Assembly (NCBI GenBank): GCA_009712635.1
Contig: WASS01000011.1
Coordinates: 1-54,129 of the forward strand
From: Hungatella sp.
GTDB taxonomy: Bacteria; Bacillota; Clostridia; Lachnospirales; Lachnospiraceae
DNA: 54,129 nucleotides
Direction: 5' to 3'
This document shows positions 52,043 to 54,129 of the stretch, one piece after another. A program made the position numbers and the translations under genes. Under the pieces are notes generated by a model. It saw nothing but the letters and a program-made list of their open reading frames with translations. It searched no databases and was not told the DNA's origin. Within the stretch, counting starts at the first letter, position 1; every line of letters starts with the position of its first letter.

Positions 52043-54043
52043 ATGAATTATATTAGAGAAGACCAGGGCGCTATTATTTTTGAAAATGACGGGGAAACCC
52101 TTCGTATTGAGCCGTGGGGGACAAATTCCCTGCGTGTGCGAGCCGTGATGATGGGGGATATCAAAGATACGGATTATGCACTTCTTCCAGCAACATTTAC
52201 ATCAGCCGCAATCATAATAAAAGATGAGTTTAACGGCTCAATTACCAACGGAGCAATCACCGCATCTTTATCGGTAGACGACTGGCACAAAAGATGCAGG
52301 GTAAGCTTTTTTAACCAGAAGGGAGAACTTCTTCTGGAGGAAGAAAAAGCCGGGGGAGCTCTTAATAAAAAGACCAGAAATTTTAAACCCAGACTGGGAG
52401 GTGACTTTGAACTGACGGTCACATTTGCCTCCGACCAGTCGGAACGGCTGTACGGTATGGGTCAGTATCAGCAGGAAGTCTTAAACGTGAAGAACTGCAT
52501 TTTAGAACTTGCCCATAGAAACTCCCAGGCCTCTGTTCCCTTTGTACTTTCCGATAAAGGATATGGCTTTTTCTGGCATAACCCTGCAGTAGGAACCGCC
52601 TCCTTTGGAAAGAACATTACCCAGTGGTATGCGGAAAGCACCAGGCAGATGGATTACTGGATCACTGCAGGGGATACCCCGGAAGAAATTGTGGGAGCCT
52701 ATGCCAAAGCTACCGGAACACCTCCTCCCATGCCGGAACATGGTCTTGGATTCTGGCAGTGCAAGTTAAGATACTGGAATCAGGAAGAACTTTTAAATGT
52801 TGCCAGAGAATATCGTAAAAGAGGAATTCCGGTAGACGTGATTGTAGTTGATTTCTACCACTGGCCGAAGTGCGGCGATTACCGTTTTGATGAAAATGAT
52901 TTCCCCGATCCAAAAGCAATGGTAGAGGAATTAAACAGTTATGGAATGGAGCTGATGGTTTCCATCTGGCCCCAGGTAAACCTAACCAGTGAAAATTATG
53001 AGGAAATGAAGCAGAAAGGGCTGCTTGTAAAATCAGAACGAGGAGTTCCCATCGCAATGCGGTTCCAGGGAGAGAATGCATTCTATGATGCAACCAATCC
53101 AAAAGCCAGAGAATATGTATGGAACTTATGCAGAAAAAATTATTATGACTATGGGATTAAAACCTTCTGGCTTGATGAGGCCGAGCCGGAATTTTCCACA
53201 TATGAGTATGATAATTACCGTTACTATATGGGTCCCGTTAATCAGATCGGAAACATTTATCCCCAGCTCTATGCAAAAACCTTTTATGACGGTCAGATTG
53301 CTGCCGGTATGGATACAGCGGTTAATCTGCTGCGTTGTGCCTGGGCAGGCAGCCAGCGTTATGGCGCGCTTGTATGGTCCGGTGATATCCACAGCGATTG
53401 GAAGACGTTGAGAGAACAGCTTTGTGCTGGTCTGAATATGGGAATAGCAGGAATTCCCTGGTGGACAACTGATATCGGAGGATTCATGGGCGGAGATCCC
53501 ACAGATCCTTCCTTCCAGCAGCTGTTCGTTCGCTGGTTCCAGTGGGGAACGTTCTGTCCGGTTATGCGGCTTCATGGTGACCGGAGTCCATCAAAGCCGG
53601 TTAATCACGCAGACGGCTCACCATCAATGCCAACGGGAGCAGATAATGAAATATGGAGCTTCGGAGAAGAAAACACACCTATTTTAGAAAAATACATACA
53701 CTTCAGAGAAGCAATGCGGCCTTATTTACGAAAATTAATGAATGAAGCCCATGAATCTGGTAAACCAGTCATGCGTACCATGTTCTATGAATTCCCCCTG
53801 GATGAGATGTGTTGGGATCTGACCGATCAGTATATGTTTGGTTCGGATATACTGGTAGCGCCAATTCTTTTCGAGAATACATACGAAAGGGAGGTGTATC
53901 TGCCTCGCGGAGCATCCTGGACCCTGATTTATGATGGAACAAAATACGAAGGAGGACAAATTGTTCATCAGACAGCCGGTATTGATCAAATTCCTGTTTT
54001 TCTTCGTGACGAAAATCAGAAAGAATTGATTGGAAGAATATAA
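52043..54043 (+). CDS. GH31 family alpha-glycosidase (alpha-xylosidase or alpha-glucosidase)
   Basis: The 666-residue protein is a GH31 enzyme. The catalytic nucleophile is D378 in FWLDEAEPEF, and the acid/base is most likely D448 or D452 in WSGDIHSDW. Other family signatures are GLGFWQCKLRYW, DVIVVDFYHW, GIPWWTTDIGGF and MRLHGDRSP. No signal peptide is seen, so it acts in the cytoplasm on an imported oligosaccharide. GAAAGGGG precedes the ATG. The AraC-type regulator upstream is its probable controller. Substrate cannot be fixed from sequence alone. Confidence 0.9.
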   Translation: MNYIREDQGAIIFENDGETLRIEPWGTNSLRVRAVMMGDIKDTDYALLPATFTSAAIIIKDEFNGSITNGAITASLSVDDWHKRCRVSFFNQKGELLLEEEKAGGALNKKTRNFKPRLGGDFELTVTFASDQSERLYGMGQYQQEVLNVKNCILELAHRNSQASVPFVLSDKGYGFFWHNPAVGTASFGKNITQWYAESTRQMDYWITAGDTPEEIVGAYAKATGTPPPMPEHGLGFWQCKLRYWNQEELLNVAREYRKRGIPVDVIVVDFYHWPKCGDYRFDENDFPDPKAMVEELNSYGMELMVSIWPQVNLTSENYEEMKQKGLLVKSERGVPIAMRFQGENAFYDATNPKAREYVWNLCRKNYYDYGIKTFWLDEAEPEFSTYEYDNYRYYMGPVNQIGNIYPQLYAKTFYDGQIAAGMDTAVNLLRCAWAGSQRYGALVWSGDIHSDWKTLREQLCAGLNMGIAGIPWWTTDIGGFMGGDPTDPSFQQLFVRWFQWGTFCPVMRLHGDRSPSKPVNHADGSPSMPTGADNEIWSFGEENTPILEKYIHFREAMRPYLRKLMNEAHESGKPVMRTMFYEFPLDEMCWDLTDQYMFGSDILVAPILFENTYEREVYLPRGASWTLIYDGTKYEGGQIVHQTAGIDQIPVFLRDENQKELIGRI

Positions 54044-54090
54044 ATTCGGTCCAAATTCAATCTAATCTGGTCCAACCTCAATTGTAAAAT

Positions 54091-54116
54091 AACTTTCCCG
54101 TCTAAAAGGGAAAGTT
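54091..54116 (+). terminator. Hairpin after the GH31 gene
   Basis: AACTTTCCC (54091-54099) pairs with GGGAAAGTT (54108-54116) around an 8-base loop. The following sequence (AGGTACAAATATT) has no T tract before the window ends, so it is a likely but not certain terminator. Confidence 0.5.
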
Positions 54117-54129
54117 AGGTACAAATATT

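Overview
The window looks like a chromosomal stretch from a Gram-positive anaerobe of the Clostridia, most likely Lachnospiraceae. Supporting signs are strong GGAGG-type ribosome sites, moderate-to-low GC, a Tad pilus without a secretin, lipoproteins where Gram-negatives would have periplasmic proteins, and a GH31/AraC sugar locus. This taxonomic call is an inference. Every gene recognised is on the + strand. No tRNA, rRNA, CRISPR array or transposase was seen.

Region 1 (about 1-34,450) is a contractile injection system (CIS) cluster resembling a type VI secretion system but rebuilt for a Gram-positive cell. It holds a large putative sheath protein (3766), two paralogous tube proteins (5996, 6455), two candidate baseplate proteins (11474, 12784), two VgrG-like spikes (14037, 15435), two PAAR-like DUF4280 proteins with C-terminal effector domains (17395, 19642), an EagR/DcrB-like chaperone candidate (16770), and an Rhs effector (25371) with an overlapping immunity gene (30334). 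Around the machine are a J-domain protein (7009), an Hsp70-like ATPase (30983), two FHA proteins, two PP2C-type proteins (one with an altered active site) and a von Willebrand A membrane protein. I see no ClpV-like disassembly ATPase, no TssJLM-type membrane complex and no Ser/Thr kinase. The first two genes have near-identical promoters with two direct repeats 21 bp apart, so they probably share an activator. A strong hairpin terminator after the tube genes probably sets sheath and tube expression above the rest.

Inside region 1, positions 17,400-24,200 are an AT-rich effector/immunity array. It contains an intact DUF4280 effector with a TPR lipoprotein, then decayed copies of the same pair, including a lipoprotein pseudogene with two in-frame stop codons.

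Region 2 (about 35,140-36,585) holds a remnant of an AraC gene with its terminator, a complete tyrosine recombinase, and directly after it a predicted DNA inversion switch. Two inverted sites, each made of 11-bp arms around a 6-bp core, flank about 220 bp that carry a one-directional terminator and a weak promoter candidate pointing the other way. The left site encodes the last codons and stop of the recombinase gene.

Region 3 (36,586-50,785) is a Tad/Flp pilus locus: prepilin peptidase, two Flp pilins, CpaB, a TadZ/CpaE-like ATPase, TadA, TadB, TadC, a DUF192 protein, a coiled-coil DivIVA-like protein, three TadE/G-like pseudopilins, a solute-binding lipoprotein, and a VWA adhesin with three FctA/Spy0128-like domains. 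The switch upstream suggests that the pilus is phase variable.

Region 4 (50,900-end) is an AraC-type regulator followed by a GH31 alpha-glycosidase. The 3' end and terminator of this AraC gene are duplicated at 35,150-35,270, so direct repeats bracket the recombinase/pilus segment.
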